Source: Flavobacterium sp. (GTDB lineage Bacteria > Bacteroidota > Bacteroidia > Flavobacteriales > Flavobacteriaceae). Taken from it: a stretch of DNA of 52,425 nucleotides. The translations under genes and the position numbers were made by a program. Below, piece by piece: positions 27,376 through 35,974 of the stretch (position 1 is its first letter; each line of letters starts with the position of its first letter). The stretch spans positions 1 to 52,425 of the forward strand of contig NZ_SEBS01000026.1 of assembly GCF_004211145.1 (NCBI RefSeq), given 5' to 3'. The notes beneath the pieces are model-generated. The model was given only the letters and a program-made list of their open reading frames with translations. It did not search any database and was not told the origin of the DNA.

Positions 27376-28413
27376 CTATACTGATTTTTCAGTCATTTTC
27401 CTCAAAAACCGATGTTCCATCAACATGTAAAATTGCGTTCCGAACAACAATGAAGCGATCACCAGGTGAACCGTTTGCGACCCGAACGGAAATCCGAAAT
27501 ACGCCATCGCCATACCCGACAAAATTTCGACGACGAGCAATCCCATCACCCATTTCATTTTTTCGAATCCCAATACCCGGTTTTTATTTCGCAGGTAAAG
27601 AAACAGATTGACAAATAAAACGACGATCGAAAACGAACGGTGGAAATAAAATGACATCGTCGGATTGTCCAGAACGGCCACCATATTTTCATGCCCGACC
27701 GATCTTACCTGTTCGTCCACGAATTGCCTGACCTGAGTTCCGAGCACGACCTGGACCAAAGTAAGGACGAGAGCGAAGGCCAACAGGTTTCCAAAATATG
27801 AATCGTGTTTTCGGAACGTGAACATGGTTTTGGCCTTTCGGATGATAAACAAAATAATCGCCACGATCACCAAAGCCACGACCATGTGAACCGTGATCTT
27901 TATCGGGTTCAATACCGAATACACGACGGTAGCGCCAAGCCACGCCTGAAATCCCATCAAGAATACGGTAAGCCACGACAGCCACACGACCGACGGTTTT
28001 TCTTTTCGATATCCGAACGACAACACCGCCATCGCAAACACGAAGATTCCCGCAAGCGCGCCACACAATCGGTTGATGTATTCGATCCATGTGTGCGTCG
28101 GGTTAAAAATCGCGTAATCGTGTTTGGTGTACGCGCGGAAATTGTCGGGATTATACGTTTCAGATGTCATGACGTCTGATTTCGCGACCCAAAGCCCTTC
28201 GTCCTTTATGATGACTTGCCCGGCCTCGAACGACTTATTGGGTCGCCAGGTCAATTGTTCCTGATCAGTCGGGGGAATATAGTATCCGAAGCATTTCGGC
28301 CAATCGGGACAGCCCATTCCGGAACCCGTCATGCGAACGAGCGCGCCCGCAATAATTACTAGATAAACGAGAACTAAACTTGTTTTCGCAATGGGAAGAA
28401 AATAGTGTTTCAT
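27376..28413 (-). CDS. ctaA: Heme A synthase (COX15/CtaA family)
   Basis: Integral membrane enzyme converting heme O to heme A for cytochrome oxidase (345 residues, about eight membrane segments). Conserved features include the N-terminal GALVRMTGSGMGCPDWPKCFG, histidines in HTWIEYINR and FYFHRSFS that can ligate heme, IKITVHMVVAL and QTVHLVIASLL. The CPDWPKC cysteine pair is typical of the Bacteroidota/mitochondrial type. It overlaps the preceding small membrane protein gene by four bases and is the last gene of an operon starting with the CCA-adding enzyme gene at 30581. Confidence 0.95.
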   Translation of the reverse strand: MKHYFLPIAKTSLVLVYLVIIAGALVRMTGSGMGCPDWPKCFGYYIPPTDQEQLTWRPNKSFEAGQVIIKDEGLWVAKSDVMTSETYNPDNFRAYTKHDYAIFNPTHTWIEYINRLCGALAGIFVFAMAVLSFGYRKEKPSVVWLSWLTVFLMGFQAWLGATVVYSVLNPIKITVHMVVALVIVAIILFIIRKAKTMFTFRKHDSYFGNLLAFALVLTLVQVVLGTQVRQFVDEQVRSVGHENMVAVLDNPTMSFYFHRSFSIVVLFVNLFLYLRNKNRVLGFEKMKWVMGLLVVEILSGMAMAYFGFPFGSQTVHLVIASLLFGTQFYMLMEHRFLRKMTEKSV

Positions 28414-28790
28414 GGTAATGTTGGGTTTCCGATGTCGTTGATTTCTTCGTCAGACGAGATTTTAGATAGTTTACGAATGGCGATTATCCTGCAAATTTCC
28501 GATGAAATCAGCATTAAAAACATGACAAATATCGTCAGCGTTGCTGAAAGAAGGATTTGGCTATGTGCGATATGCCGAAATATCGATTCGTTGTAAGGGG
28601 CGGCGAACAGCACGGCCAAAATCCCAAATGCGAGCACAAGGCCGCCAAAGCTCGCGAAAAATCCGAACCAACGAAATCTCGAAGCGCTTACGACATACCG
28701 TTTCGACGTGAGATGCCATCGCCACACACAGGCTGCGAGTGTCAAGATCATCAGGATCACTGCGAGAATATCGAGCTGCTTGTCAGTCAT
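28410..28790 (-). CDS. Small membrane protein of unknown function
   Basis: A 126-residue protein with hydrophobic segments at about 8-23, 43-63 and 77-97, with a short charged tail. I do not recognise a family. Four-base overlaps with the gene before it (28787) and with ctaA after it show tight translational coupling, so it is a real gene and may assist heme A synthesis or membrane assembly; that role is only a guess from position. Confidence 0.72.
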   Translation of the reverse strand: MTDKQLDILAVILMILTLAACVWRWHLTSKRYVVSASRFRWFGFFASFGGLVLAFGILAVLFAAPYNESIFRHIAHSQILLSATLTIFVMFLMLISSEICRIIAIRKLSKISSDEEINDIGNPTLP

Positions 28791-29155
28791 TGATCGTTGT
28801 TTTCTGAGCCGATGAGATCGATTTCGAAATGTCGGCTTTTCAAATTTTTAGCCTTTTTACGATTGCGGATTGATTCCGAAACGGCGATGATCGCAAATCC
28901 CATCGTGACCGAAACGAAAATCACGTTAGCCAACTGCAAATCCGTGTCGTGATAAAACCTACTGACGAAAGGCGTTTCCATCAGCAAAAAATGCAGCCCA
29001 CCGAATAAAAAGAATGAAACGGTAAATAGCAACAATCCGAGTAAAAAAGGCAGGATTTTATTACCGCCGAATCGAAATCCGAATGAAATCCAACGAAACA
29101 TGCAAAACGCGAAAACCGCGACTATCGTTCCGAGAAAAATCCATTCGATTCCCAT
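28787..29155 (-). CDS. Small membrane protein of unknown function
   Basis: A 122-residue protein with membrane segments at about 4-22, 31-52 and 73-95 and a basic tail (RNRKKAKNLKSRHFEID). The start MGIEWIFLGTI at 29155 is chosen because it lies right after the pcnB-like stop (one base between) and opens with a membrane helix; a longer frame would run into the upstream gene. Similar in design to the following gene and possibly an old duplicate. Part of the 30581-27376 operon. Confidence 0.68.
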   Translation of the reverse strand: MGIEWIFLGTIVAVFAFCMFRWISFGFRFGGNKILPFLLGLLLFTVSFFLFGGLHFLLMETPFVSRFYHDTDLQLANVIFVSVTMGFAIIAVSESIRNRKKAKNLKSRHFEIDLIGSENNDQ

Positions 29156-29156
29156 A

Positions 29157-30581
29157 TTACGCTTTTTTAAGTCCCAAACCTTCCGCTTTTTTAAGCACGA
29201 ACGCCAAGGCGGCATCGTATTCGTTCGGAATTTCTCCTTCCAGAATCGCCTCTTTCACGGCTTCCTTCAAAACCCCGATCTCGCGAGACGGCTTGATGTT
29301 GAAGATCTCCATGATTTCCTCTCCCGATATCGGCGGTTGGAACTGTCGCACGTGGTCGCGTTCCTCGACTTCGACGATTTTTTGTCGGACGATCGTGAAA
29401 TTGTCGTGGTATTTCTTGAATTTTCTCGGGTTTTTGGTCGTGATGTCGGCCTCGCAAAGCGTCATGAGGTTTTCGACATCTTCTCCGGCGTCGAAAATCA
29501 AGCGTCGAACGGCCGAATCGGTGACGATATCTTCCGATAAAACGATCGGGCGCGAACTCATCGAAACCATTTTCTGCACGAATTTCATCTTGTGGTTGAG
29601 CGGCATGTGAAGGCGTTCAAACAGCTTCTTAACCATTTTTCCACCTACGAATTCGTGTCCGTGGAACGACCAGCCATTCTTCTTATGGTGGCGTTTCGTG
29701 GGCGCTTTCCCGATGTCGTGCAACAACGCGCTCCAACGCAGCCAAACGTCGCTCGTATTCGGGACAATGTTGTCGACGACTTCGAGCGTGTGATAAAAAT
29801 TGTCCTTGTGTGTTTGCCCTTCGGATTCGTCGACGCCTTGAAGCGCAGTCAATTCGGGCAAAATGATATGCAACAATCCGGTATGGTGCAGCAATAAAAA
29901 ACCCACCGATGGTCTCTTCGTCATCAAAATCTTGTTCAATTCCTCGACGATGCGTTCGCCTGAAATGATGTTGATGCGTTCCTTGTTTCTCGAAATCGCA
30001 TCCAATGATTCCTTTTCGATGTCGAACCCAAGTTGGGCCGCGAAACGGATGCCGCGCAACATTCGCAGCGGATCGTCGGAATAGGTGATATCAGGATTCA
30101 AAGGCGTTTTAATGATGCGATTTTCGAGATCGCGCAGGCCGTCGAACGGATCGAGTAACTCGCCGTAGGTTTTTTCATTGAGCGACAAAGCTAGCGCGTT
30201 TATCGTGAAATCGCGTCGGTTTTGGTCGTCTTCGAGCGTGCCGTTTTCGACCGACGGTTTGCGGCTGTCCTCGGTGTACGATTCTTTGCGCGCGCCGACG
30301 AACTCGATTTCGGTGTCGTCGAAACGAAGCATCGCGGTTCCGAAGTTTTTGAAGATTTGGACTTTGGGTTTATTGGGAAGTAATTCTGAAACCTTTAACG
30401 CCAAATCGATTCCGGAACCGATGGCGACGATGTCGATGTCTTTTTTGAAATCGCGTTTGAGCAGAAAATCCCTGACGAAACCGCCGATGACGTAGCTTTC
30501 AATGCCGAGTTCGGCCGACGCTTTGGATACGATCGGGAAGATTTTATGGGTCAGGGCTTGGATGTAGTTGGTGTTTGCCAC
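29157..30581 (-). CDS. CCA tRNA nucleotidyltransferase / poly(A) polymerase family, HD domain
   Basis: Class II nucleotidyltransferase that adds or repairs the tRNA 3' CCA end (474 residues). Motifs are GGFVRD (33-38), the metal-binding DID (48-50), RRDFTINALAL, LRMLRGIRFAAQLGF and an HD domain (LLHDIGKAPTKRHH). The start codon is GTG (30579-30581): an in-frame TAA lies four codons upstream and no ATG is near. Homologues usually begin at this point, so the GTG looks genuine; its bases are part of the inverted-repeat arm of the GxxExxY element. First gene of an operon with two membrane proteins and ctaA. Confidence 0.93.
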   Translation of the reverse strand: MANTNYIQALTHKIFPIVSKASAELGIESYVIGGFVRDFLLKRDFKKDIDIVAIGSGIDLALKVSELLPNKPKVQIFKNFGTAMLRFDDTEIEFVGARKESYTEDSRKPSVENGTLEDDQNRRDFTINALALSLNEKTYGELLDPFDGLRDLENRIIKTPLNPDITYSDDPLRMLRGIRFAAQLGFDIEKESLDAISRNKERINIISGERIVEELNKILMTKRPSVGFLLLHHTGLLHIILPELTALQGVDESEGQTHKDNFYHTLEVVDNIVPNTSDVWLRWSALLHDIGKAPTKRHHKKNGWSFHGHEFVGGKMVKKLFERLHMPLNHKMKFVQKMVSMSSRPIVLSEDIVTDSAVRRLIFDAGEDVENLMTLCEADITTKNPRKFKKYHDNFTIVRQKIVEVEERDHVRQFQPPISGEEIMEIFNIKPSREIGVLKEAVKEAILEGEIPNEYDAALAFVLKKAEGLGLKKA

Positions 30582-31246
30582 AGAGATTTATTTTGCTGGA
30601 GCGGTGTTTTATTTTGCCACAGATTCACAGATTTTTAGCGCTTGCGTTTTTTTGGCCACGGATACACGGATTTTCACGGATGACGCAGATTTAAAGCTTC
30701 GCTTTTTTTATTTATATTTTTATCTTCAAGATGACTTCATCAATAAATTATTCTTTCGAGTTCTAGATTTTCTCTACTAAAATTTGCGAGCAAGGCTAAC
30801 TTGTTTTTAGAAACTTTCAGATAATTTATGCATTGCGCTTTGTGGGCAGCACTGATTTTGTCGCAGGATTTAATTTCGAGGACAATTTTGCCGAACAACA
30901 CAAAATCCGCATAAAACTTATGTTTTAAAACCTGACCTTTATAGTCGACAACATATTCTCTTTCGCGTTCAAAATCAATTTGTTGTAAAGTCAGTTCGTG
31001 TTCAATAGCGTCTTTGTAAACGACTTCCGAAAAACCACTTCCCAAATTGTTATAGACTTCAAACAAAATTCCTCGAATCCTGTAAGTTTCTTCCTCGTAA
31101 ACTAATGGCATATAAAAAAGTATTTGGCGTATAATATGTAAAATTAAACTAAGAAAACGTCCGAAGGACGAAATCCGTGCAATCCGTGAAAATCCGTGTA
31201 TCCGTGGCCAAAAAAAAGAAGCGAAGCGTCAAATCCGCGGCCAAAA
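30579..31246. mobile_element. Inverted-repeat element carrying a GxxExxY gene
   Basis: A perfect 35-base inverted repeat, 30647-30681 against 31182-31216 (core words GGCCACGGATACACGG and CCGTGTATCCGTGGCC, with seven T or A outside). Looser copies of the same words lie on both flanks (GCCACAGATTCACAGA near 30617; AAATCCGCGGCC near 31231). Between them lies one small gene (30740-31111). The element reaches from the start codon of the CCA-adding gene to the stop codon of the Sua5 gene. No transposase or recombinase is present. An ORF-less relative is at 35975-36310. Confidence 0.6.
30740..31111 (-). CDS. GxxExxY protein (PDDEXK_3-like)
   Basis: A 123-residue protein with the hallmark GSGFSEVVY (GxxxExxY) and the nuclease-like core YADFVLFGKIVLEIKS, where the Asp and the Glu-x-Lys fit a PD-(D/E)xK active site. 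Family assignment PF13366 type. Biological role is not established; members are often isolated genes in Bacteroidota. It lies alone inside the inverted-repeat element and is more A+T-rich than its neighbours, which suggests a foreign origin. A nuclease encoded between inverted repeats could act on the element itself, but that is inference. Confidence 0.9.
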   Translation of the reverse strand: MPLVYEEETYRIRGILFEVYNNLGSGFSEVVYKDAIEHELTLQQIDFEREREYVVDYKGQVLKHKFYADFVLFGKIVLEIKSCDKISAAHKAQCINYLKVSKNKLALLANFSRENLELERIIY

Positions 31247-31816
31247 CTATTTCCTTATAATCTTTACCTGCAAATCACTCCCCAACTTAATGATAGTCGA
31301 CGAACGGCCGCCCGTTTTTTCGCGGTTCAAATTTACGACATAGTCCACGCTACCAACAATTTCCTTACTGATTTCTTTAAACGACATCGGCGTCGGCTGT
31401 CCCGAAATATTCGCCGAAGTCGACACCAGCGGCTTTTTCATGCGTTCCATCAACTTAAAACAAAACGGCTCGGTCACGATGCGCATCCCGAGCGAATTAT
31501 CTTCGGCGATCAGGTTTTTCGCCACGTTTCGCGGGTTGTCCAAAATCAGCGTCGTCGGCTTTTCAGAAAGGTCGAGGATTTGGAACGCGACTTCAGGAAC
31601 TTCCTTGAACACGTTGTATAACATGCGGTCGCCGTTCATCAACACGATCATGCTTTTGCTTTCCTCTCGCTGTTTCAGCTTGTATATTTTAGAAACGGCT
31701 TCAACATTCGTCGCGTCGCACCCGATTCCCCAAACCGTGTCGGTCGGATATAAAATAATGCCGCCATTTTGGATCACTTCAAATGCGTTGTGGACTTCTT
31801 TTGCGATATCTTCCAT
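31247..31816 (-). CDS. L-threonylcarbamoyladenylate synthase (Sua5/YciO/YrdC family)
   Basis: Makes threonylcarbamoyl-AMP from threonine, bicarbonate and ATP, first step of the tRNA t6A37 modification (189 residues, the short TsaC-like form without the Sua5 C-terminal domain). Recognisable blocks are GGIILYPTDTVWGIGCDATN, KSMIVLM, the GMRIVTEPFC region and the nucleotide-binding STSANISGQPTP. Its ATG overlaps the stop of the glycosyltransferase gene by one base (TAATG), so it is translationally coupled to the surface-glycan genes. Its stop codon touches the right arm of the GxxExxY element. Confidence 0.93.
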   Translation of the reverse strand: MEDIAKEVHNAFEVIQNGGIILYPTDTVWGIGCDATNVEAVSKIYKLKQREESKSMIVLMNGDRMLYNVFKEVPEVAFQILDLSEKPTTLILDNPRNVAKNLIAEDNSLGMRIVTEPFCFKLMERMKKPLVSTSANISGQPTPMSFKEISKEIVGSVDYVVNLNREKTGGRSSTIIKLGSDLQVKIIRK

Positions 31817-32676
31817 TACTTGAAATTATAGATGCCGAGAGCTTTTTTGATCGTTTTGCTAAGCACTTTGTACTTCACGATCCATTTATTTTTGAGTGAA
31901 AGTTTGAGCCATTCGCGATGCGGGAGCAGATTTTCGGAAATAAACTTCGAAATTTCATCGGAAACGATAAAGTCCGACTTCAATTTCTCCCATTTCACAT
32001 TGTCGTACCCGTTGAAATTATTGACTTTGTTCTTCTCATGGATCACCGCGATCCAAAGGCGTTTGTGCGTGACCTGCGTGATCCGACGTTCTTTTTTCCA
32101 GATGTTGTGGTCGTTCGACCAGATGGTCTGCGGGTTGTCGTTCTTCTCGATCAGGCTGATGAACGGATTGAAAATATGCTCCTTTTTACCGAGCATGACA
32201 GTCGGTTTGACTTGGAGCGAATAGCCTTTTATGACATCGATCACGCGATATTCCTGCTGTTTGAACTGCTTTTGTATCTCCGAAATAAAATCCTTGTGGA
32301 TCGTATCGTCATTGTCGATGCGCGACGTGATCAAATACGGTTTCGACTGTGAATGTTGCGAAATGTACGTTTGGATTTCCGGGTAGAAAGCGCCCATCCC
32401 GTCGATATAAAACACGAAAATATTGTCGTGACCATTTACGAGCTCGGCGATTTCCGTCTTGTAATTTTGAGGAGTAGTGACGTCGAAATAAAGCAGCCAC
32501 TTGAAATTTTTGGTCGATTGCGCGGCTACCGATGGAAAGCAAAAGTTGCGGAACAACCACAAACGATCGTGCATCCATTCGTCCGTGAGCAGGCTTTCGT
32601 TGTTTTTGGTAACGGCCCATTCCGGATTGCGAAGGTTGAATCGCGTAATTAAATAATGGTCGAATTGATCAGACAT
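31816..32676 (-). CDS. Putative rhamnosyl-type glycosyltransferase
   Basis: A 286-residue cytoplasmic glycosyltransferase of the 'putative rhamnosyl transferase' group (PF11316 type). Visible marks are DHYLITRFNLRNPEW, FKWLLYFDVTTP, ITSRIDNDDTIHKDFI (a DxDD-like nucleotide-sugar/metal motif) and LWIAVIHEKN. The actual sugar is not determined by the sequence. It overlaps the pyruvyl-transferase gene by eight bases and the Sua5 gene by one, in a minus-strand run from 33586. Likely acts in LPS core or capsule assembly, given the neighbours. Confidence 0.85.
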   Translation of the reverse strand: MSDQFDHYLITRFNLRNPEWAVTKNNESLLTDEWMHDRLWLFRNFCFPSVAAQSTKNFKWLLYFDVTTPQNYKTEIAELVNGHDNIFVFYIDGMGAFYPEIQTYISQHSQSKPYLITSRIDNDDTIHKDFISEIQKQFKQQEYRVIDVIKGYSLQVKPTVMLGKKEHIFNPFISLIEKNDNPQTIWSNDHNIWKKERRITQVTHKRLWIAVIHEKNKVNNFNGYDNVKWEKLKSDFIVSDEISKFISENLLPHREWLKLSLKNKWIVKYKVLSKTIKKALGIYNFK

Positions 32677-33586
32677 TCAAATAATCAAATGCTTTTTTGG
32701 CAAAGGTAAGGTTTGTTTGCCTGCAATCGTCAAGCACGCCCGAATACGATTGCACTTTTTTGATATCGTTTTGCCAATTCGCGAAACTCGAGATCACGGG
32801 TTGGTATTTAAAATCGTAAAATTTGGATGAATTCGGGATTACGAGCACTTTTTTGCCAAGCATCAAACTCCAATACATCGCGTGATAGGAATCGGTTAGC
32901 ACGGTGTCGGTTTGGCCGATGAAACGCACGACATCCTCGAAAACCGCGTTGTTCGCCGTAGACGGAAAGGCTTCAAACTGCTTCTGGACTTTGGCGTCGG
33001 TCAAGGTTTTCTTGTGGAAGATGATGCCGATTTCGTTCTCGACTTCCCACGTTTTATCGAAGATCGGATGCATGCAACTCGCGCACGGCACCCATTCTTC
33101 CTTCATGCCGTAATCGCGCACGCCGACAAGTCCGAATTTGGATGTGTCGACATTATAACTTTTTATTTTTCCGAACGTCGACGGGCTTTTAGCATTGTGG
33201 CCCAAACCCCAAAGCACGGTTTTCTTGCCTTTTGCGCCGAGTTCTTCAAACAATTTCATCTGCAGATCGAAACCTTCGCGATTGAGCAATCCGCCGCCAC
33301 CGATAATCAGCGAATTCTGCGTGATCTTCTCAAACCAAATGTCGCGAATTTCCTTGTCTTCGCGCTTGTAATCGAAAATGTCGAGATATTTCCCGGTCAA
33401 ATTATCGAAATAATGATGCACGCCGCAATAATAATCCCCGATGTTCGTGGGATCGTACCGATGCAGATTCACGACGTCAATATTGTTTTGGACAGGCGAT
33501 TTTAAAATGCGCGAGATGACTTCCTTTTTTCGGGCCGAACGGTTGAAGTGGGAGAAGGTAGATTGGAGGAAGTTCGTGATGCCCAT
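32669..33586 (-). CDS. Polysaccharide pyruvyl transferase family protein
   Basis: A 305-residue enzyme of the WcaK/CsaB type that transfers pyruvate ketals to sugars of a surface polysaccharide. Supporting motifs are NIGDYYCGVHHYF near the N-terminus, LIIGGGGLLNREGFD, TVLWGLGHNAK, VGVRDYGM and TVLTDSYHAMYWSLMLGKKVLVIPNSSKFYDF (split here by family blocks: TDSYHA and GKKVLVIPN). The ATG at 33586 is chosen; the longer frame to 33724 adds 46 residues translated from repeat DNA. First gene of the run with the rhamnosyl-type transferase and Sua5. Confidence 0.87.
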   Translation of the reverse strand: MGITNFLQSTFSHFNRSARKKEVISRILKSPVQNNIDVVNLHRYDPTNIGDYYCGVHHYFDNLTGKYLDIFDYKREDKEIRDIWFEKITQNSLIIGGGGLLNREGFDLQMKLFEELGAKGKKTVLWGLGHNAKSPSTFGKIKSYNVDTSKFGLVGVRDYGMKEEWVPCASCMHPIFDKTWEVENEIGIIFHKKTLTDAKVQKQFEAFPSTANNAVFEDVVRFIGQTDTVLTDSYHAMYWSLMLGKKVLVIPNSSKFYDFKYQPVISSFANWQNDIKKVQSYSGVLDDCRQTNLTFAKKAFDYLNV

Positions 33587-33607
33587 TTTTGGTTGATGCG
33601 TTGATGC

Positions 33608-33889
33608 GTTTATTTTATTTCGCTGCGCTCCATACTGTTCGGCTGCGCCTCGGGTGTTTATTTGAGTCGTTGTCTTCCGTTGGACGTTTGCGTCGTTCGA
33701 AATTCGTTGTTCGTTAATCGTCATTCGACATTAAAACCATAATACGATTCGTTGATGCGCATTTTTTGTTTAATCGTTTAATTGTTTATTTTATTTCGCT
33801 GCGCTCCATACTGTTCGGCTGCGCCTCGGGTGTTTATTTGAATCGGTGTCTTCCGTTGGACGTTTGCGTCGTTCGAAATTCGTTGTTCG
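33608..33889 (+). repeat. Near-identical direct duplication of a 106-base intergenic repeat
   Basis: Copies at 33608-33713 and 33784-33889 are equal in length and differ at about two positions. They contain TTCGCTGCGCTCCATACTG, GGCTGCGCCTCGGGTG and end with TTCGAAATTCGTTGTTCG. The near identity points to a recent duplication. Short words GTTGATGCG precede both. Together with the elements at 33976-34131 and 34138-34284 it fills the gene-free stretch 33587-34352. Confidence 0.92.
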
Positions 33890-33975
33890 ACATTCAAAAA
33901 TCATAATAATAATTTCCGATTCAAAATTTGCCATTCAATCTAGTATAACGAACCAAAATTACCGATTGTTGAACG

Positions 33976-34131
33976 TCGAATCCGCGTTAGGGATACAAGT
34001 GGAAATCCTTTTTAGCGTCCTGCAAGGTTTTCAAAACCTTGTAGGTATGGTAAAAAGCTTGGAACGGTAGCCCGGCGACGGCGAACCGTTTCATCATTTA
34101 AACTTACGATTTCCCGCCGGCGCAACGCCCA
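33976..34131 (+). ncRNA. Structured RNA-like element, Flavo-1-like, copy 1
   Basis: Shares with the copy at 50693 the blocks TCGAATCCGCGTTAGGGATA, ATCCTTTT, TAGCCCGGCG and GGCGCAACGCCC in the same order. Likely pairings are GCGTT with AACGC closing the element, and CTTTTTA with TAAAAAG. Inside the latter a nearly perfect hairpin (CTGCAAGGTTTT, C, AAAACCTTGTAG) replaces the different loop of copy 2. I recall this as similar to the Flavo-1 RNA motif of flavobacteria, but could not check. Strand is assumed. It lies about 170 bases upstream of the InaA-like kinase promoter. Confidence 0.55.
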
Positions 34132-34137
34132 AATCTT

Positions 34138-34284
34138 TGACGAATGACAAACGATGAATGACAAACGGTGAACTTTTGATGAGCACTAAAACTAATGACC
34201 GAAGCGCGAAATTTAACGGATTCAAGTCCTTCATCGTTCGTCATTCGTCTTTCGTCAAATTCTTCGCCATTCAAATTTCGTCAA
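34138..34284. repeat. Inverted word-repeat element, GAATGAC family
   Basis: Left arm 34138-34172 (TGACGAATGACAAACGATGA and onward) and right arm 34230-34284 built from TTCATCGTTCGTCATTCGTC words are inverted. The best 20-base segments, 34139-34158 and 34230-34249, match at 19 positions. The 57-base centre has no gene. Confidence 0.8.
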
Positions 34285-34299
34285 AAGTAAACCATAATA

Positions 34300-34331
34300 T
34301 TTGAACCCTAAAATGCAATTGGTTACTTTTG
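34300..34331 (+). promoter_or_regulatory. Promoter of the InaA-like kinase / GT2 operon
   Basis: TTTG at 34300-34303 and TACTTTTG at 34324-34331 are separated by 20 bases, an excellent fit to the Bacteroidota promoter. The ATG follows 21 bases later at 34353. Confidence 0.78.
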
Positions 34332-34352
34332 TGAGGCAATACACCAATTTAA

Positions 34353-35114
34353 ATGAAGCACGTCATTCACCCCGAATTCCAAAGCAAATCGGCCGCGATC
34401 GAGAAAATCATCGGCGGGTTTGCGAAAAACGGGACGTTGTTTGGCGACGGAAAGCGCAACACCATCAAGCTTTTCGACCTCGACGGACGCACGATAAACG
34501 TGAAATCGTTCCAGGTGCCGAATTTGGTGAACCGAATCGTCTATAATTTTTTCCGACGATCAAAGGCCGAACGTTCGTACGAATTCGCGAACCGACTGCT
34601 TGAAAAAGGCATCGGAACGCCGCAACCTGTCGGCTATTTCGAGAATTTCGAGAATTTGTTGTTGTCGGACAGTTACTATATAAGTGAACATCTGCAGTGC
34701 GATCTGACGTTCCGCGAATTGATCACCGATCCCGACTATCCCGAACACGACATCATCTTGCGCCAATTCGTACAGTTCAGTTATAACCTGCACGAGAACG
34801 GCATCGAATTTTTGGATCACACACCAGGAAACACGCTCATCAAGAAGATCGACGACGGCAGATACGAGTTCTTCCTCGTCGATTTGAACCGAATGACATT
34901 CCACAAATCCATGTCGCTCGACCAACGCATCAACAACCTTTCGAAACTCACCTCGAAACGTGAAATGATTGATGTGATGAGCGACGAATATGCGAAACTT
35001 TACGGAAAATCGCACGACGAAATTCTCAAACTCATGCTGCGCCAAACGGAATTGCACCGCAACCGCTTCTTGCGCAAACGCCGCATCAAGAAAATGTTAT
35101 TGCTTAGAAAATGA
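34353..35114 (+). CDS. InaA-like LPS (Kdo/heptose) kinase family protein
   Basis: A 253-residue protein-kinase-like enzyme expected to phosphorylate the LPS inner core. Kinase features are Lys51 in NVKSFQVP, the catalytic-loop-like HENGIEFLDHTPGNTL (Asp155, Asn160) and the metal-binding VDLNRM (Asp177). The basic end (RNRFLRKRRIKKMLLLRK) may contact the membrane. It overlaps the GT2 gene by four bases and has a clear promoter at 34300-34331. With the GT2, GT9, pyruvyl and rhamnosyl-type transferases it forms an LPS-core-like locus. Confidence 0.87.
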   Translation: MKHVIHPEFQSKSAAIEKIIGGFAKNGTLFGDGKRNTIKLFDLDGRTINVKSFQVPNLVNRIVYNFFRRSKAERSYEFANRLLEKGIGTPQPVGYFENFENLLLSDSYYISEHLQCDLTFRELITDPDYPEHDIILRQFVQFSYNLHENGIEFLDHTPGNTLIKKIDDGRYEFFLVDLNRMTFHKSMSLDQRINNLSKLTSKREMIDVMSDEYAKLYGKSHDEILKLMLRQTELHRNRFLRKRRIKKMLLLRK

Positions 35115-35926
35115 AGGCATCGGTAATCATGAGCACGTACAATTCTGAGGAATGGCTTGAAAAGGTCATTTGGGGATTCAGCGTGCAGAGCGAACTCGAC
35201 TTCGAAATCATCATCGCCGACGACGGTTCGAAACCCAAAACCAAGGAATTGCTCGATTTGCTTCGCACGAAGATCTCGATGCCGCTCATCCACGTTTGGC
35301 AGGAAGACAACGGTTTCCAGAAATCGCAGATACTGAACAAGGCGATTGTCGCGGCGAGCACCGATTATTTGATTTTCACCGACGGCGATTGCATTCCGAG
35401 AAAAGACTTCGTGGAAACGCATTTGAAGTTCCGTGAGAAAGGTTATTTCCTTTCAGGCGGCTATTTTATGTTGCCGATGAATATTTCAAAAGCGATTTCG
35501 AAAGACGATATTTTGTTCCAGAATTGCTTCGATATCAAGTGGCTTTTATCGGAAGGTTTGCCAAAGTCGTTCAAGAACAACAAACTCACCGCGAAAGGCG
35601 CGTGGGCGTCGTTCCTGAATTTTGTAACGCCGACGAAAGCGACCTGGAACGGACACAACGCTTCAGGTTGGAAAGAGGATCTGGTCGCAATCAACGGTTT
35701 CAACCAGGAAATGCAGTACGGCGGACAGGATCGTGAACTCGGGGAACGCTTATTCAACAAAGGCTTGAAGGCGAAACAGATTCGCTATTCGGCAATCGTG
35801 GTTCACTTGGATCACGCGAGAGGTTATGTGAATGAGGCGACTTGGAAGAAGAACTTTGGGATTCGGGAGAATACGAGGAAGAACAAGGTCGTTAAAACGC
35901 CGGTTGGGATTGACTCTAATAACTGA
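35111..35926 (+). CDS. Family 2 glycosyltransferase
   Basis: A 271-residue GT-A enzyme. VIMSTYNSEEWLEKVI opens the nucleotide-sugar domain, with IIADDGS and the metal-binding TDGDCIPR; GHNASGWKEDLVAINGFNQEM and GGQDRELGERLFNKG form the acceptor side typical of the N-terminal GT2 / C-terminal galactosyltransferase-like group. Cytosolic, probably peripheral at the inner membrane. Translationally coupled (ATGA) to the InaA-like kinase, so it probably adds a core sugar near the phosphorylated one. Confidence 0.9.
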   Translation: MKASVIMSTYNSEEWLEKVIWGFSVQSELDFEIIIADDGSKPKTKELLDLLRTKISMPLIHVWQEDNGFQKSQILNKAIVAASTDYLIFTDGDCIPRKDFVETHLKFREKGYFLSGGYFMLPMNISKAISKDDILFQNCFDIKWLLSEGLPKSFKNNKLTAKGAWASFLNFVTPTKATWNGHNASGWKEDLVAINGFNQEMQYGGQDRELGERLFNKGLKAKQIRYSAIVVHLDHARGYVNEATWKKNFGIRENTRKNKVVKTPVGIDSNN

Positions 35927-35974
35927 CTGAGATTTCTCTTTTTTGCAGCGGATTTTTTATGTCCTAGATTAGAC

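Noticed and set aside
30579..31246. Classical insertion sequence
   Set aside because: It has inverted repeats but no transposase and no clear target-site duplication; kept only as a putative element.
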